From an uncultured Clostridia bacterium (GTDB lineage Bacteria > Bacillota > Clostridia > Oscillospirales > Ruminococcaceae), in NCBI GenBank assembly GCA_947589185.1, contig CANQCK010000005.1:1-64000 (forward strand): DNA of 64,000 nucleotides, read 5' to 3'. Below the pieces are notes generated by a model that was not told the DNA's origin, ran no database searches, and was given only the letters and a program-made list of their open reading frames with translations. Both the position numbers and the translations under genes were made by a program. Shown here piece after piece: positions 16,447 to 25,459 of this stretch (within the stretch, counting starts at the first letter, position 1; each line of letters starts with the position of its first letter).

Positions 16447-17928
16447 ATGTTTGACAATATGCCAAAAGTAAAAATCGGAATTGTAGCGGTTTCAAGAGAC
16501 TGCTTTCCTGAGAGCCTATCTGTTTCGAGGAGAGAAGCGTTAGTTAAGGCTTACAAAGAAAAATACGGAGCAGACGATATTTATGAATGTCCTATCTGCA
16601 TTGTTGAAAGCGAAATTCATATGGTTCAGGCTCTTGAGGATATAAAGAAAAACGGATGCAACGCTCTTTGCGTTTATCTGGGCAACTTTGGTCCTGAGAT
16701 TTCTGAAACTCTGCTTGCAAAGCACTTCGACGGACCTGCAATGTTCGTAGCGGCAGCAGAGGAGCGTGGCGATAATCTTTGTCAGGGCAGAGGCGACGCT
16801 TACTGCGGAATGCTTAATGCAAGCTATAATCTAAGACTAAGAAACATCAAAGCTTACATACCCGAATACCCTGTGGGAACAGCAGATGAATGTGCCGATA
16901 TGATTAACGAATTCGTACCTGTTGCAAGGGCGATTATCGGACTTAAAGATTTGAAAATAATTTCATTCGGACCGCGTCCGCTTAACTTTATGGCGTGCAA
17001 CGCTCCTATCAAGCCGTTGTTTGACTTGGGTGTTGAAATAGAGGAAAACTCAGAGCTTGACTTGTTTGAAGCTTATAAGCTTCACGACGGCGATGAGAGA
17101 ATTCCCGATGTCGTTAAGGATATGGAAGCAGAACTTGGAGACGGCAATAAAAAGCCTGAAATTCTTCCAAAGCTTGCACAGTATGAGCTTACTCTCTTAG
17201 ACTGGATCGAAACACACAAGGGCTACAGAAAGTATGTTGCTGTAGCAGGAAAATGCTGGCCTGCATTCCAGACGCAGTTCGGATTTGTTCCGTGTTATGT
17301 AAACAGCCGTCTTACTTCAAGGGGAATTCCCGTTTCCTGCGAGGTCGACATTTACGGAGCTCTCAGTGAGTTTATCGGAACCTGCGTAAGCGACGATATA
17401 GTTACGCTTCTTGATATTAACAACACAGTTCCTTACGATATTTATGACGAGGACATCAAGGGCAAGCACGATTATACGTCTAAGGATATATTTATGGGCT
17501 TCCACTGCGGAAATACAAGTTCAAAGAAGCTCACAAGCTGTTCTATGAAGTATCAGATGATAATGGCAAGAAGTCTGCCTGAAGAGGTTACTCAGGGTAC
17601 TCTTGAGGGCGATATTATCCCGGGCGATATTACATTCTTTAGACTTCAAAGTACATCTGACGGGAAGCTGCGTTCATACATAGCTCAGGGAGAGGTTTTG
17701 CCTGTTGCAACACGTTCGTTCGGAGCAATCGGTATATTTGCTATCCCCGAGATGGGACGCTTCTACCGTCACGTTCTTATTGAGGGCAACTTCCCTCATC
17801 ACGGTGCTGTTGCATTCGGTCACTTCGGAAAGGCTATTTTCAGCGTATTCAGATACTTGGGTATTGAAGATATAGGCTTTAATCAGCCTAAGGGAATGCT
17901 CTATAAGAGTGAGAACCCTTTTAAATAA
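16447..17928 (+). CDS. L-fucose/L-arabinose isomerase-like protein
   Basis: ATG 16447 follows GGAGG at good spacing and is preferred over the track start at 16411. The 493-aa product belongs to the fucose/arabinose isomerase superfamily: an N-terminal Rossmann-like region (KIGIVAVSRDCFPESLS), a central region (ECPICIVESEIHMVQAL, LCVYLGNFGPE), then a C-terminal beta domain (FHCGNTSS, EGNFPHHGAVAFGH). These enzymes interconvert aldoses and ketoses with a divalent metal. The family subgroup is not classical FucI, and the substrate is unknown. The nearby GH127, GH95 and GH74 genes make L-arabinose, L-fucose or a related sugar likely. A strong terminator follows. Confidence 0.75.
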   Translation: MFDNMPKVKIGIVAVSRDCFPESLSVSRREALVKAYKEKYGADDIYECPICIVESEIHMVQALEDIKKNGCNALCVYLGNFGPEISETLLAKHFDGPAMFVAAAEERGDNLCQGRGDAYCGMLNASYNLRLRNIKAYIPEYPVGTADECADMINEFVPVARAIIGLKDLKIISFGPRPLNFMACNAPIKPLFDLGVEIEENSELDLFEAYKLHDGDERIPDVVKDMEAELGDGNKKPEILPKLAQYELTLLDWIETHKGYRKYVAVAGKCWPAFQTQFGFVPCYVNSRLTSRGIPVSCEVDIYGALSEFIGTCVSDDIVTLLDINNTVPYDIYDEDIKGKHDYTSKDIFMGFHCGNTSSKKLTSCSMKYQMIMARSLPEEVTQGTLEGDIIPGDITFFRLQSTSDGKLRSYIAQGEVLPVATRSFGAIGIFAIPEMGRFYRHVLIEGNFPHHGAVAFGHFGKAIFSVFRYLGIEDIGFNQPKGMLYKSENPFK

Positions 17929-17977
17929 GGTTAAGTGGTAAAGACCTAGTTAAATAAAAAATCAATAAAGTAACATT

Positions 17978-18020
17978 AAAGCCTCCCAAAATCATAAGTT
18001 TTATTTTGGAAGGCTTTTTG
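17978..18020 (+). terminator. Rho-independent terminator
   Basis: AAAGCCTCCCAAAAT pairs with ATTTTGGAAGGCTTT across a short loop, then TTTTTG. It ends the DUF4867/isomerase operon. Confidence 0.9.
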
Positions 18021-18048
18021 TTCAATAAAATAAGTTACGGAGGTAAAA

Positions 18049-18624
18049 ATGAAAAATACAACTAAGCTTCCGGAAGGATATGAGGAAATATATAAAATTG
18101 ATTTTAAAAATGACAAAAAGAAAGCGGCGTTTATATATATAATCGGATTTGCCATCGTAATACTGATGATTATTATTGGTATGATATTTGTTCCTATTAC
18201 GACGTTTTTTGATTATCCAGTAATTCTTTTTATAAAATTTTTAATTATAATTGTAGGACTAATACTTTGTATTGTTTTGCAAAATTTATTATCTATAATA
18301 ATTTTGAAGTGCTTTGCTAAAACAAAAACTAACATTGGTTTGGCTAATGGATTTTCATATGTAGGAAGCGACATTTATTTTAATAAAAAGTTTTATGTTG
18401 CCATAGGATTTGCACCTATGATAATAATTGTAGTTTTATTTCTAATAATTAATGTTATAGCAGGTATCGGATGGTTTTGGTGTATTTATATTATTCAGGT
18501 TTATTGTATTTCCAGTTCGTTTAGCCATATTTACTTAACATATAAACTCTCTAAACTGCCTAAGGATGTATTGATCAAGGATAGTGGATTATCTATGACA
18601 GTGTATTCTCGTACTCATAATTAA
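18049..18624 (+). CDS. DUF3267-like membrane protein lacking the zinc-protease motif
   Basis: This 191-aa protein has about four membrane helices. Its C-terminus (YLTYKLSKLPKDVLIKDSG...TVYS) closely follows the DUF3267 pattern. DUF3267 proteins are putative membrane zincins with an HExxH helix. At the matching place this protein reads IVLQNLLSIIILKC, so both histidines and the glutamate are gone. The usual downstream Asp of the GD motif is also replaced (SSFSHIYL). It is therefore probably a non-catalytic homologue. TACGGAGG precedes the start. It stands alone, after a terminator. Confidence 0.65.
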   Translation: MKNTTKLPEGYEEIYKIDFKNDKKKAAFIYIIGFAIVILMIIIGMIFVPITTFFDYPVILFIKFLIIIVGLILCIVLQNLLSIIILKCFAKTKTNIGLANGFSYVGSDIYFNKKFYVAIGFAPMIIIVVLFLIINVIAGIGWFWCIYIIQVYCISSSFSHIYLTYKLSKLPKDVLIKDSGLSMTVYSRTHN

Positions 18625-18818
18625 TATATAAAATTCATAGAAAAATTATTTATTATGTTATTTTTTAATTAATATATTGGTTAAAAAAATCAGTATATTT
18701 AAAGCTGAAATTGAAGTATAATAATATTAGATAATTGTCAAAGAAAAAATTTATGTGTTACAAAAAGTAAAGAAATATTATAAGCTGTGTGGGAATATAA
18801 ATTTAAAAGGTTAGGAAT

Positions 18819-19901
18819 ATGAAAGATTTTATTAAAATATTAAATATTAAACTGCTGTCCTGTGCATTAGCGGTATTTTTGTTGATCGTTTTGCTGTGCA
18901 CTTCAGCTTTGTCAATATTTACAGTAAGAAAAACTGTTCAGCAGCCGGCTGCAAAGAAGGTCAGTGTGAACATTACTAATAATTCAAGTGAAAATAATAT
19001 TGACATAAATAGTTTTCTGAACGCAAAAATCAATTTGTCATTGAAGTCGGATATAAGCGGTTTTAGCCTTGAATATACAGCTGTACCGCACAGTACTGAG
19101 TATGAAATTTTCAGAAAAATAAAAGACGAAAAGGGCTTTACCCTGATAGGTACGACACGAACAAATAAATTCTCAGACAAGACAACTATAACTGGAAATA
19201 CCTATATTTACAAAGTAAGGGCTGTTATTAAGCAAAAGGAAGGTCAACTGTACAGCGGATACTCAAATAACGTCAGGAAAAAGTTTGTGTGGTTTGATAA
19301 AAACAAAAAAATGGTAGCACTTACTTTTGATGACGGACCAGGTAAGTATACAAAGGCAGTTTTAAATTGCTTGGATAAGTATGACGTTCACGCTACGTTT
19401 TTTGTTCTGGGAAGCCAGGTAAAAAAATATAAATCGGCAATTAAAAAATCGGATCTGTTAGGTTGTGAAATAGGAAGTCATACGTTTGACCATGTTTATT
19501 TGACAGGGTTATCTAAAAAAGAAATAAAAAAGCAGATAAATAAAACTGATAAGAGCATAAAAGCTCTGATAGGACACGGAGCTACGCTTGTGCGGCCTCC
19601 GTATGGTTCTGTTAATACGAGGGTAAAGAAAACCGTTAAAAAACCTATAATAACGTGGAACGTCGATACCCGTGACTGGGCAACATTAAGTGCTTCTAAA
19701 ACATATAAAAATGTAATGAACTGTGTGAGCGACGGCGATATTATTCTTATGCATGACATTCACAAGTCTACTAAAAATGCAGTTTTGAAAATTATTCCTG
19801 CTCTTAAAAAGAAAGGCTATCAGATAGTAACCGTCTCTGAGCTTGCAGAGTATAAGAAAACCAAACTCAAAAACGGCGAGGTTTACAGAGAAATTAAATA
19901 A
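18819..19901 (+). CDS. NodB-type polysaccharide deacetylase with a fibronectin-III-like domain
   Basis: The 360-aa protein has a signal anchor at about 12-35 and an FN3-like domain at about 75-155 (VPHSTEYEIFRK, YIYKVRAV). A NodB domain then carries all the usual motifs: TFDDGP (169-174), SHTFDHVYL with the H-x3-H pair (H221, H225), RPPYG, DTRDW and LMHDIH. It should remove acetyl groups from peptidoglycan or another surface amino sugar, as a membrane-tethered extracellular enzyme. A fibronectin-type domain before NodB is less common and may position it at the wall. A bidirectional terminator separates it from rubrerythrin. Confidence 0.85.
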   Translation: MKDFIKILNIKLLSCALAVFLLIVLLCTSALSIFTVRKTVQQPAAKKVSVNITNNSSENNIDINSFLNAKINLSLKSDISGFSLEYTAVPHSTEYEIFRKIKDEKGFTLIGTTRTNKFSDKTTITGNTYIYKVRAVIKQKEGQLYSGYSNNVRKKFVWFDKNKKMVALTFDDGPGKYTKAVLNCLDKYDVHATFFVLGSQVKKYKSAIKKSDLLGCEIGSHTFDHVYLTGLSKKEIKKQINKTDKSIKALIGHGATLVRPPYGSVNTRVKKTVKKPIITWNVDTRDWATLSASKTYKNVMNCVSDGDIILMHDIHKSTKNAVLKIIPALKKKGYQIVTVSELAEYKKTKLKNGEVYREIK

Positions 19902-19925
19902 TATATTCATAATTTCTAACTATGT

Positions 19926-19968
19926 AAAAAAGTCTGATGATGCAAAAATATGCGTCATCAGACTTTTG
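19926..19968. terminator. Bidirectional terminator between converging genes
   Basis: AAAAGTCTGATGA pairs with TCATCAGACTTTT around a short loop. T-runs on both sides let it end both the deacetylase (+) and rubrerythrin (-) transcripts. Confidence 0.85.
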
Positions 19969-19988
19969 TGTTTTATTCGTTTTGACTA

Positions 19989-20540
19989 TCAATAGTTTTC
20001 AGCTTTTACCTGAAAATATGACTTAGGATGTGCACATACAGGGCAAACCTCCGGTGCCTTCTTGCCGACAACAATATGTCCGCAGTTTGAACACTCCCAG
20101 ATAACGTCGCCGTCTTTTGAGAACACGCAGTCGCCCTCTATATTGGCAAGCAGCTTTCTGAATCTCTCTTCGTGTGTTTTTTCGATCTCTGCTACCTTTT
20201 CAAATAAGAATGCGATTTGGTCAAAGCCTTCCTCTTTTGCGGTCTTTGCAAAGCCTGCATACATATCCGTCCACTCGTAGTTTTCACCCGCTGCGGCGTC
20301 TGTGAGATTCTTTTCAGTACCCGGCATTGTGCCGTCGTTTATCAGCTTAAACCATATCTTTGCGTGTGCCTTTTCATTGTTTGCAGTCTCTTCAAACAGC
20401 TTACCGATTTGTACATATCCGTCGGATTTAGCCTTCTTTGCGTAGTAGCCGTACTTTGTGTATGCCTGTGATTCGCCTGCAAATGCGGCAAATAAATTTG
20501 CCTCTGTTTTTGTACCTTTCAATTTCTTTGAATCGCTCAT
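19989..20540 (-). CDS. rbr: Rubrerythrin
   Basis: The 183-aa protein has the classical two-part layout. A ferritin-like four-helix domain (1-140) carries the di-iron ligands in [19 protein letters not shown] and [16 protein letters not shown]-terminal rubredoxin-like domain has two CxxC pairs (WECSNCGH and VCPVCAHP). Rubrerythrins reduce hydrogen peroxide in the cytoplasm of anaerobes, drawing electrons through the rubredoxin site. AGGAGG precedes ATG 20540. A short hairpin (ATCGG/CCGAT, 20569-20584) lies in the upstream region and might be a regulatory site or a weak terminator of cca. Confidence 0.95.
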   Translation of the reverse strand: MSDSKKLKGTKTEANLFAAFAGESQAYTKYGYYAKKAKSDGYVQIGKLFEETANNEKAHAKIWFKLINDGTMPGTEKNLTDAAAGENYEWTDMYAGFAKTAKEEGFDQIAFLFEKVAEIEKTHEERFRKLLANIEGDCVFSKDGDVIWECSNCGHIVVGKKAPEVCPVCAHPKSYFQVKAENY

Positions 20541-20639
20541 AAATTTTCCTCCTAAAATTTTATTAACAATCGGTTTCGCCCGATAGTATTACATTTAATT
20601 ATTGGCAATTGTAGGCTGATTAAACATTATTTATAATGC

Positions 20640-22001
20640 TTAAAGCCTTTTTCTTGCATAATTTATCAGATCGCTTTTTGTGTTTGAAAGTCTGTTGTCA
20701 ATCACTAAATTCAGAATTTCGTTCAGCATCTTTCCAATATCTTTGCCTTTAAATCCAAGCTTGATAAGGTCGTTTCCATTTAAGTCAAGCTCTTTCAGAC
20801 TAAGCGGTAAGCCTGATTTTATTATCTCTTCCCCAATTTTATTTACACTGTTGATGATGCTTAGTTTCTCATTTCTCATATAGTCTGATTGTGCTAATGC
20901 GTCGGCAGTTCTTATTTTAACATAGTCTCTGAAAAAATCCCTGCCGTGTCTTGATATGAATTTTTTGACGTTTTTTTCACTTGCCGGAAATCTGTTATCG
21001 TGCTGAGTGATTAGCGAACAGATGTGTTTGATTTCTTTTTTCGGGAACCTGAGACGCTTTAGTATTTTTTCAGCCATCTGCCCGCCTATATATTGGTGGT
21101 TTTTGAAATGGGAAATTCCCTGTCTGTCTGTTGTCAGCGTACTCGGTTTTCCTATATCGTGAAGCAGCATTGTCATTCGCAGATGGGGCAGAGGTTCAAT
21201 ATCAGAAACGGAGTGCACGGTATGCTCATAAACATTATAACAATGGTGGGGTGTGTTCTGAGGCGTTGAATCGCACTTTTTAAGTTCGGGTATTATAAAG
21301 AAAATGACCTCTTTATAATCACTTAAAACAGACAGCACGCCGTTTCCGGTAAGAAGCTTTAAAAACTCGTCACGAATACGTTCGGCAGAAATAAATTCAA
21401 GCAGATTTAATTTTTCATACAACGCAGATTTGGTGTTGGGTTCAATTGAAAAATTAAGCGTTGACGCAAACCTTACTGCACGGAGAATTCTCAAAGCGTC
21501 CTCTTCAAAACGCATTTGAGATTCACCTACACATCTGATGATCCCGTTTTGTAAGTCGTCAAGCCCGCCAAAATAGTCTATAAGACCCGTACTGTTATTA
21601 TAGGCAAGCGAGTTTACTGTAAAATCCCGTCTTGAGAGATCCTCCTTCAGATTTGTAACGTATTCAACATTCAATGGATGACGGTGATCTGTATAACCTT
21701 CGTCCTTTCTGAAAGCCGTTATCTCAAGGGGCATACTGTCAACTATAACGGTGACAGTTCCGTGCTTTAAGCCTGTATCTATTATCTTATATTCAGAGAA
21801 TATCTCCTTAAGCCTTTCGGGCTTACAGCTAGTACAGATGTCCCAGTCGGCAGGCTCTTTGCCCATAAGAGAATCACGAATACAGCCGCCTACACAGTAT
21901 GCCTCATAATCATACTCTTCAAGAATTTCAATGGCTTTCTCTGCCTGCTTTGGAATTCTGATTTTATTTTCATTTATTATATTTTTGTGTTCATATTTCA
22001 T
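20640..22001 (-). CDS. cca: CCA-adding tRNA nucleotidyltransferase with HD domain
   Basis: The 453-aa protein has the class II nucleotidyltransferase head domain, AYCVGGCIRDSLMG then PADWDICTSC (catalytic DxD). The neck follows with RRDFTVNSLAYN and RFEEDALRILRAVRFASTL. An HD domain (MLLHDIGKPSTL) and a tail complete it. It repairs or builds the 3' CCA end of tRNAs; the HD domain may add phosphohydrolase activity, as in other HD-containing family members. The start overlaps the end of the upstream DUF1275 gene by 11 bases, implying translational coupling. Poly(A) polymerase annotation is an alternative for this family, but the motif set favours CCA addition. Confidence 0.9.
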   Translation of the reverse strand: MKYEHKNIINENKIRIPKQAEKAIEILEEYDYEAYCVGGCIRDSLMGKEPADWDICTSCKPERLKEIFSEYKIIDTGLKHGTVTVIVDSMPLEITAFRKDEGYTDHRHPLNVEYVTNLKEDLSRRDFTVNSLAYNNSTGLIDYFGGLDDLQNGIIRCVGESQMRFEEDALRILRAVRFASTLNFSIEPNTKSALYEKLNLLEFISAERIRDEFLKLLTGNGVLSVLSDYKEVIFFIIPELKKCDSTPQNTPHHCYNVYEHTVHSVSDIEPLPHLRMTMLLHDIGKPSTLTTDRQGISHFKNHQYIGGQMAEKILKRLRFPKKEIKHICSLITQHDNRFPASEKNVKKFISRHGRDFFRDYVKIRTADALAQSDYMRNEKLSIINSVNKIGEEIIKSGLPLSLKELDLNGNDLIKLGFKGKDIGKMLNEILNLVIDNRLSNTKSDLINYARKRL

Positions 22002-22695
22002 TTTGTATATTCCCGCTCTGACTGTTTTTTCTGAATGTTAAAATTAAAAATACAGCTATGAGTATTATGCAGCAGAACCAAATACAATTATAACCGATGA
22101 TTTTTGACAAAACAGTTCCGATGCAAGCACCCAGCATAAAAAGCAGAATTATGCCCATATATTTTAAACAGCTGAAAAGTGCCTGCTTGTTTTTGTGATG
22201 AGTGTACTTAAAAAGATTTTCAAAGCAGTTTCTGAGATTTCCCGTACACATTGTAGAAGCATAAGGTATGCCGTCGATTTTCCTGAAGCTGTTTACTTGT
22301 ATTGAGCATATAAAAGATATTGTCACGTTTACTATCCACGGTGAAACGCTTAAAGGTATATAACCTACTGTAAAAAGAAGCACGGTTTCAATTAGTATAA
22401 CAAATTGTTCGCACTTTATCAACGTCTTGTCATTAAAGCTCGATTTTAAAATTTCCGTTATGTATACTCCGAACGCAAAAGCAAGTATGGGAATTAAATA
22501 AAGACACGCCTTATTATAGGCTCCCCTTGCGATGTTTAAAGCCAGCAGAACTATATTTCCTGTCTGAGCGTTTGCGAACACTCCGCCCCTCAGAATATAT
22601 GTATAAGCGTCTAAAAAACCGCCGACTACTGCTAACAGTCCGCCTGTTAAAAATAATTCTTCAGATGAAATTCTCTCTTTTCTTTTGTCTGACAT
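21991..22695 (-). CDS. YoaK/DUF1275 family membrane protein
   Basis: A 234-aa integral membrane protein with six likely helices. The opening (GGLLAVVGGFLDAYTYILRGGVFANAQTGNIVLLALNIA) is the DUF1275 (YoaK) signature, and PYASTMCTGNLRN is a second family word. Function is not established for the family; transport is often assumed. It is upstream of and overlaps cca by 11 bases. AAGGA lies 13 bases before the ATG. The divergent gap to lnt is only 68 bases, so both promoters must be compact. Confidence 0.85.
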   Translation of the reverse strand: MSDKRKERISSEELFLTGGLLAVVGGFLDAYTYILRGGVFANAQTGNIVLLALNIARGAYNKACLYLIPILAFAFGVYITEILKSSFNDKTLIKCEQFVILIETVLLFTVGYIPLSVSPWIVNVTISFICSIQVNSFRKIDGIPYASTMCTGNLRNCFENLFKYTHHKNKQALFSCLKYMGIILLFMLGACIGTVLSKIIGYNCIWFCCIILIAVFLILTFRKNSQSGNIQNEI

Positions 22696-22763
22696 TGGTT
22701 ATTTCACATTCCTTAACAATCGTAATAATTATATTAAAAGCCAAGTAAATATTTTATCTCATT

Positions 22764-24332
22764 ATGCTAAAAATAATTGATATGATAATTATAAACAAAA
22801 ACAAATTAATGAGTTTTATAAAACGAATTTACCTGCCGTGCATATCCGCCGTAATAATGGGACTTCTGCAAACCTGCATTGATATTCCTCTGCTGTGCTT
22901 TGTCGGGCTTGTTCCGCTGTGTATAAGCGTTATAAACGAGCATAGCTTTTCGGTTTATTTAAAAAAATTCGCTGCCTTTGCTGTCTTATATAATATAATT
23001 AATTTCAGCTTTCTGCTGAAAATAGTGGATCTTCTTAGCGTGCCAAAAGCCGTCGGAATAACCGCTGCGGTATTGGCAGTTCTGTTGATGTCCGGGTTTG
23101 TCTCTTTGATTTTGGTATCGGTAATGTCGGTATTTCAAAAAATTACTAAGGGCAGAGTTTTTGATTCTTTCTCATTCGCATTTTTGTTTGTGTTCGGCGA
23201 ATATTTAATGGAAATAATTCCGTTTGTTTCTTTTCCCTGGTCAAGAATTGAGCTCTCATGTATAAGCTTCACGCCCTTTATGCAGATCGCCTCTCTGTTC
23301 GGAGGAAGATTTGCCGGAATAATAATCGTTTCGCTCAATGCACTTATCGCAGTAGGTATAAAGTCTGCCGCTTATAATAAAAAGACCTTTGCTTCCCTTG
23401 CTTCGGCGTTGCTTATTTATCTTTTGGTGTTTTGCTTCGGAATGTTTAAAATAAACTTCGATTTTAATGCCAATGAATATGATAATAATATTAACGTGCT
23501 TATTGCTCAGGGGTCGGTTATGGGCGTTGAAAAATGGTCTATATCCAAAAACAAAGTCTTTTTTGAGTATGATGAGATTTTAAAAAAAGTCGATTTGAAC
23601 AAAGTCGATTTAGCAGTTTTGCCTGAAACTGCCCTGTGCGAAAATATAAACGAAAGCAATGTTGCTTCCTATCTTAAAGGTATTTCAAAAAGCACCGATA
23701 CTGTAATTGCTACGGGCAGTTTCTACTACGACAGAGCAAACGATAAACGGTATAATACCCTTTCGTATACAGACCCGAATACAGATGAGGTTTTATCATA
23801 CTTTAAACAGCGTCTTGTTCCGTTCGGGGAGTATGTTCCGTTCGGGAAACTGCTCACAAACAAAGACAGTCTCGAACCGGGAGACGATAACTCTCCGATA
23901 AACACTTCGCTTGGGAAAATTACGTCTGTTGTGTGTGTTGAGTCTATATATTCTTCAATTTCAAGAAAACAGGTTAAAAACGGCGGTCGGATAATATTGG
24001 TAAGTACAAATGATTCGTGGTTTGAAAACACTTCTGCAAGAGAACAGCACTTTCGTCATTCAAGACTAAGAGCCATCGAAAACGGAAGATTTGTTTTAAG
24101 AGCCGCCAACTGCGGTATCTCAGCTGTTATAACGCCCTGCGGTGAGATTACCGACTTAATAGCTGACAGCGGAAGTGGAAAAATTCTGTCAAAAGCAGGT
24201 TTGATTTCAAAGCGTACACTGTATTCAATGACAGGAGAGCTTTTTTGGTATATTTCGCTGATTATAATACTGTTTGGCATAAATAAAATGATAAAGCAGA
24301 AGTGCAATTACAAATTTCTCAGCAAGGTTTAA
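22764..24332 (+). CDS. lnt: Apolipoprotein N-acyltransferase homologue
   Basis: The 522-aa protein has about six N-terminal membrane helices (including FVFGEYLMEIIPFVSFPWSRIELS) and then a periplasmic nitrilase-like domain. The catalytic triad is visible: Glu in VLPETALCEN, Lys in FKQRLVPFGEYVPFG, and Cys in VVCVESIYS. A last helix follows at about 490-510. Lnt adds the third acyl chain to lipoproteins. It is standard in Gram-negative bacteria but less so in Firmicutes, though homologues exist in some Clostridia. The start is uncertain: no good ribosome site precedes ATG 22764, and ATG 22782 or 22809 are alternatives. A small lipoprotein gene follows, a possible client. Confidence 0.85.
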   Translation: MLKIIDMIIINKNKLMSFIKRIYLPCISAVIMGLLQTCIDIPLLCFVGLVPLCISVINEHSFSVYLKKFAAFAVLYNIINFSFLLKIVDLLSVPKAVGITAAVLAVLLMSGFVSLILVSVMSVFQKITKGRVFDSFSFAFLFVFGEYLMEIIPFVSFPWSRIELSCISFTPFMQIASLFGGRFAGIIIVSLNALIAVGIKSAAYNKKTFASLASALLIYLLVFCFGMFKINFDFNANEYDNNINVLIAQGSVMGVEKWSISKNKVFFEYDEILKKVDLNKVDLAVLPETALCENINESNVASYLKGISKSTDTVIATGSFYYDRANDKRYNTLSYTDPNTDEVLSYFKQRLVPFGEYVPFGKLLTNKDSLEPGDDNSPINTSLGKITSVVCVESIYSSISRKQVKNGGRIILVSTNDSWFENTSAREQHFRHSRLRAIENGRFVLRAANCGISAVITPCGEITDLIADSGSGKILSKAGLISKRTLYSMTGELFWYISLIIILFGINKMIKQKCNYKFLSKV

Positions 24333-24642
24333 AGCTTATTTCATTTAATAATATCACATATTAATTAAAAAATCTATCCCTTTGTATAATTATTAAAAAA
24401 TGAGCAATAATATCTACAAGTTCCTCAGAGGGCTTTAAAAAGCATTGCAACGGTGCAATGTCCAAAAGGCGAAGACTTGAAAATTTCAGATCCTTTGGTA
24501 GTATATTTTGTCTTTTTCAGGTATTTCGCTTAATAAAAAACGGTCACAGCGTGAGAAGCGATATTCACGCAGGATTTGTGTTCTAAAGCAGAATGTCTTA
24601 ATTTGCTTTGACACAAATTCCAATATGGAATGGAGGATTTAT
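24333..24642. other. Intergenic region with hairpin ATTGCA-ACGG-TGCAAT
   Basis: This gap of 310 bases has no gene. An inverted repeat centred on ACGG sits at 24443-24460, with a LacI-operator-like CG centre. Further small stem-loops (CGTGA/TTCACG near 24555, TTCCA-ATA-TGGAA just before the ribosome site) lie in the leader of the lipoprotein gene. The frame from 24508 in the track is a 5' extension without ribosome-site support. Confidence 0.5.
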
Positions 24643-24927
24643 ATGAAGAAGTTTATTGCAATGGGCTTAAGTCTTGTAGTATGTGCAATGATGCTTGCAG
24701 GCTGCGGTGACAACAAGAATAATAATGATAAGGCTTCAAGCAACGACACAACAACTACAACAGAATCGGAAACTACAACTACCACAGAAAGAGACACAGA
24801 CAGTACTGATACTTCAAGAACAGATAATCTTGAAAGTGACGCAGACGATTTAGGAGACGACGTCAAGGAAGGCGTAAATGACGCAATGGACGGTGCTTCA
24901 GACGCGGTTTCTGATGTTGTAAGATAA
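24643..24927 (+). CDS. Small acidic lipoprotein
   Basis: ATG 24643 follows TGGAGG and begins a clear lipoprotein signal, MKKFIAMGLSLVVCAMMLAGCG, with lipobox LAGC. The remainder of the 94-aa product is a Thr/Ser/Asp/Glu-rich linker (TTTTTESETTTTTERD) and a short acidic tail that may be helical (DDLGDDVKEGVNDAMDGASDAVSDVV). No domain is recognised. It would sit on the outer face of the membrane. The tail resembles the short amphipathic ends of other Ruminococcus lipoproteins, but no function can be given. A terminator follows. Confidence 0.8.
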   Translation: MKKFIAMGLSLVVCAMMLAGCGDNKNNNDKASSNDTTTTTESETTTTTERDTDSTDTSRTDNLESDADDLGDDVKEGVNDAMDGASDAVSDVVR

Positions 24928-24972
24928 ATTGAAGAATGATCTTCATATATCATTACTAAGCGGAACCCTTTT

Positions 24973-25020
24973 AATTCGCAGCTTTTGTGCAACGGTGCAT
25001 AAAGACTGCGAATTTTTTTT
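24973..25020 (+). terminator. Rho-independent terminator
   Basis: AATTCGCAG (24973-24981) pairs with CTGCGAATT (25006-25014), followed by a run of T. The loop carries GTGCAACGGTGCAT, which repeats the core of the inverted repeat upstream of the same gene. Confidence 0.85.
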
Positions 25021-25029
25021 GAAAAAGCC

Positions 25030-25058
25030 TTGAAATTTGGATTTTTTTGTGCTATACT
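25030..25058 (+). promoter_or_regulatory. Sigma-A promoter of secG-rnr
   Basis: TTGAAA (25030-25035) and TATACT (25053-25058) are spaced by 17 bases, 32 bases before the secG start, which itself follows GGAGGAG. Confidence 0.75.
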
Positions 25059-25089
25059 TTATGCATTGACTTTATTGGAGGAGTAAATT

Positions 25090-25338
25090 ATGACTAAGGT
25101 TGAAATTATTAGCGGTATTTTACTGTTGATCTCGAGTATATTAATTATTCTTGTAGTTCTCATTCAGGAGGGTAAGGATCAGGGAATGACTTCTGCAATC
25201 GGCGGAGGACAAAATGATTCATTCTATTCGGGAAATATGGGAAACACTCGTGATGCAAAGCTTTCAAAGCTGACAAGAGTTTGTACTGTTATCTTTTTTG
25301 TAGTAACGCTTGTTGTTAATTTTATTACTTATCGTTAA
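25090..25338 (+). CDS. secG: Preprotein translocase subunit SecG
   Basis: The 82-aa product has two membrane helices (about 5-25 and 60-80) around a Gly/Ser-rich loop. The segment VVLIQEGKDQGMTSAIGGGQNDSF is typical of SecG (LxQxGKGxG...G.G.....F). SecG joins SecYE in the membrane and aids protein export. It lies before rnr, a pairing widely conserved in Firmicutes, with a terminator hairpin between them that may act as an attenuator. Confidence 0.95.
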   Translation: MTKVEIISGILLLISSILIILVVLIQEGKDQGMTSAIGGGQNDSFYSGNMGNTRDAKLSKLTRVCTVIFFVVTLVVNFITYR

Positions 25339-25351
25339 CAGTAAACAATTT

Positions 25352-25383
25352 CCCTGCGTAAGTAATTACGCAGGGTTTTTTCA
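25352..25383 (+). terminator. Rho-independent terminator between secG and rnr
   Basis: CCCTGCGTAA-GTA-ATTACGCAGGG followed by TTTTTT. If efficient, rnr needs its own promoter in the next 75 bases; none is obvious, so partial read-through is likely. Confidence 0.85.
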
Positions 25384-25459
25384 TATACATACAAACTGCA
25401 TACAACAGCAGAATAATGTAAAAAATAATCAGGAATAATAAGCTGAGCAAGGTGAAGGT

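Noticed and set aside
24508-24642. N-terminal extension of the lipoprotein gene
   Set aside because: The lipoprotein signal peptide starts at ATG 24643 directly after TGGAGG; the extension would bury it.
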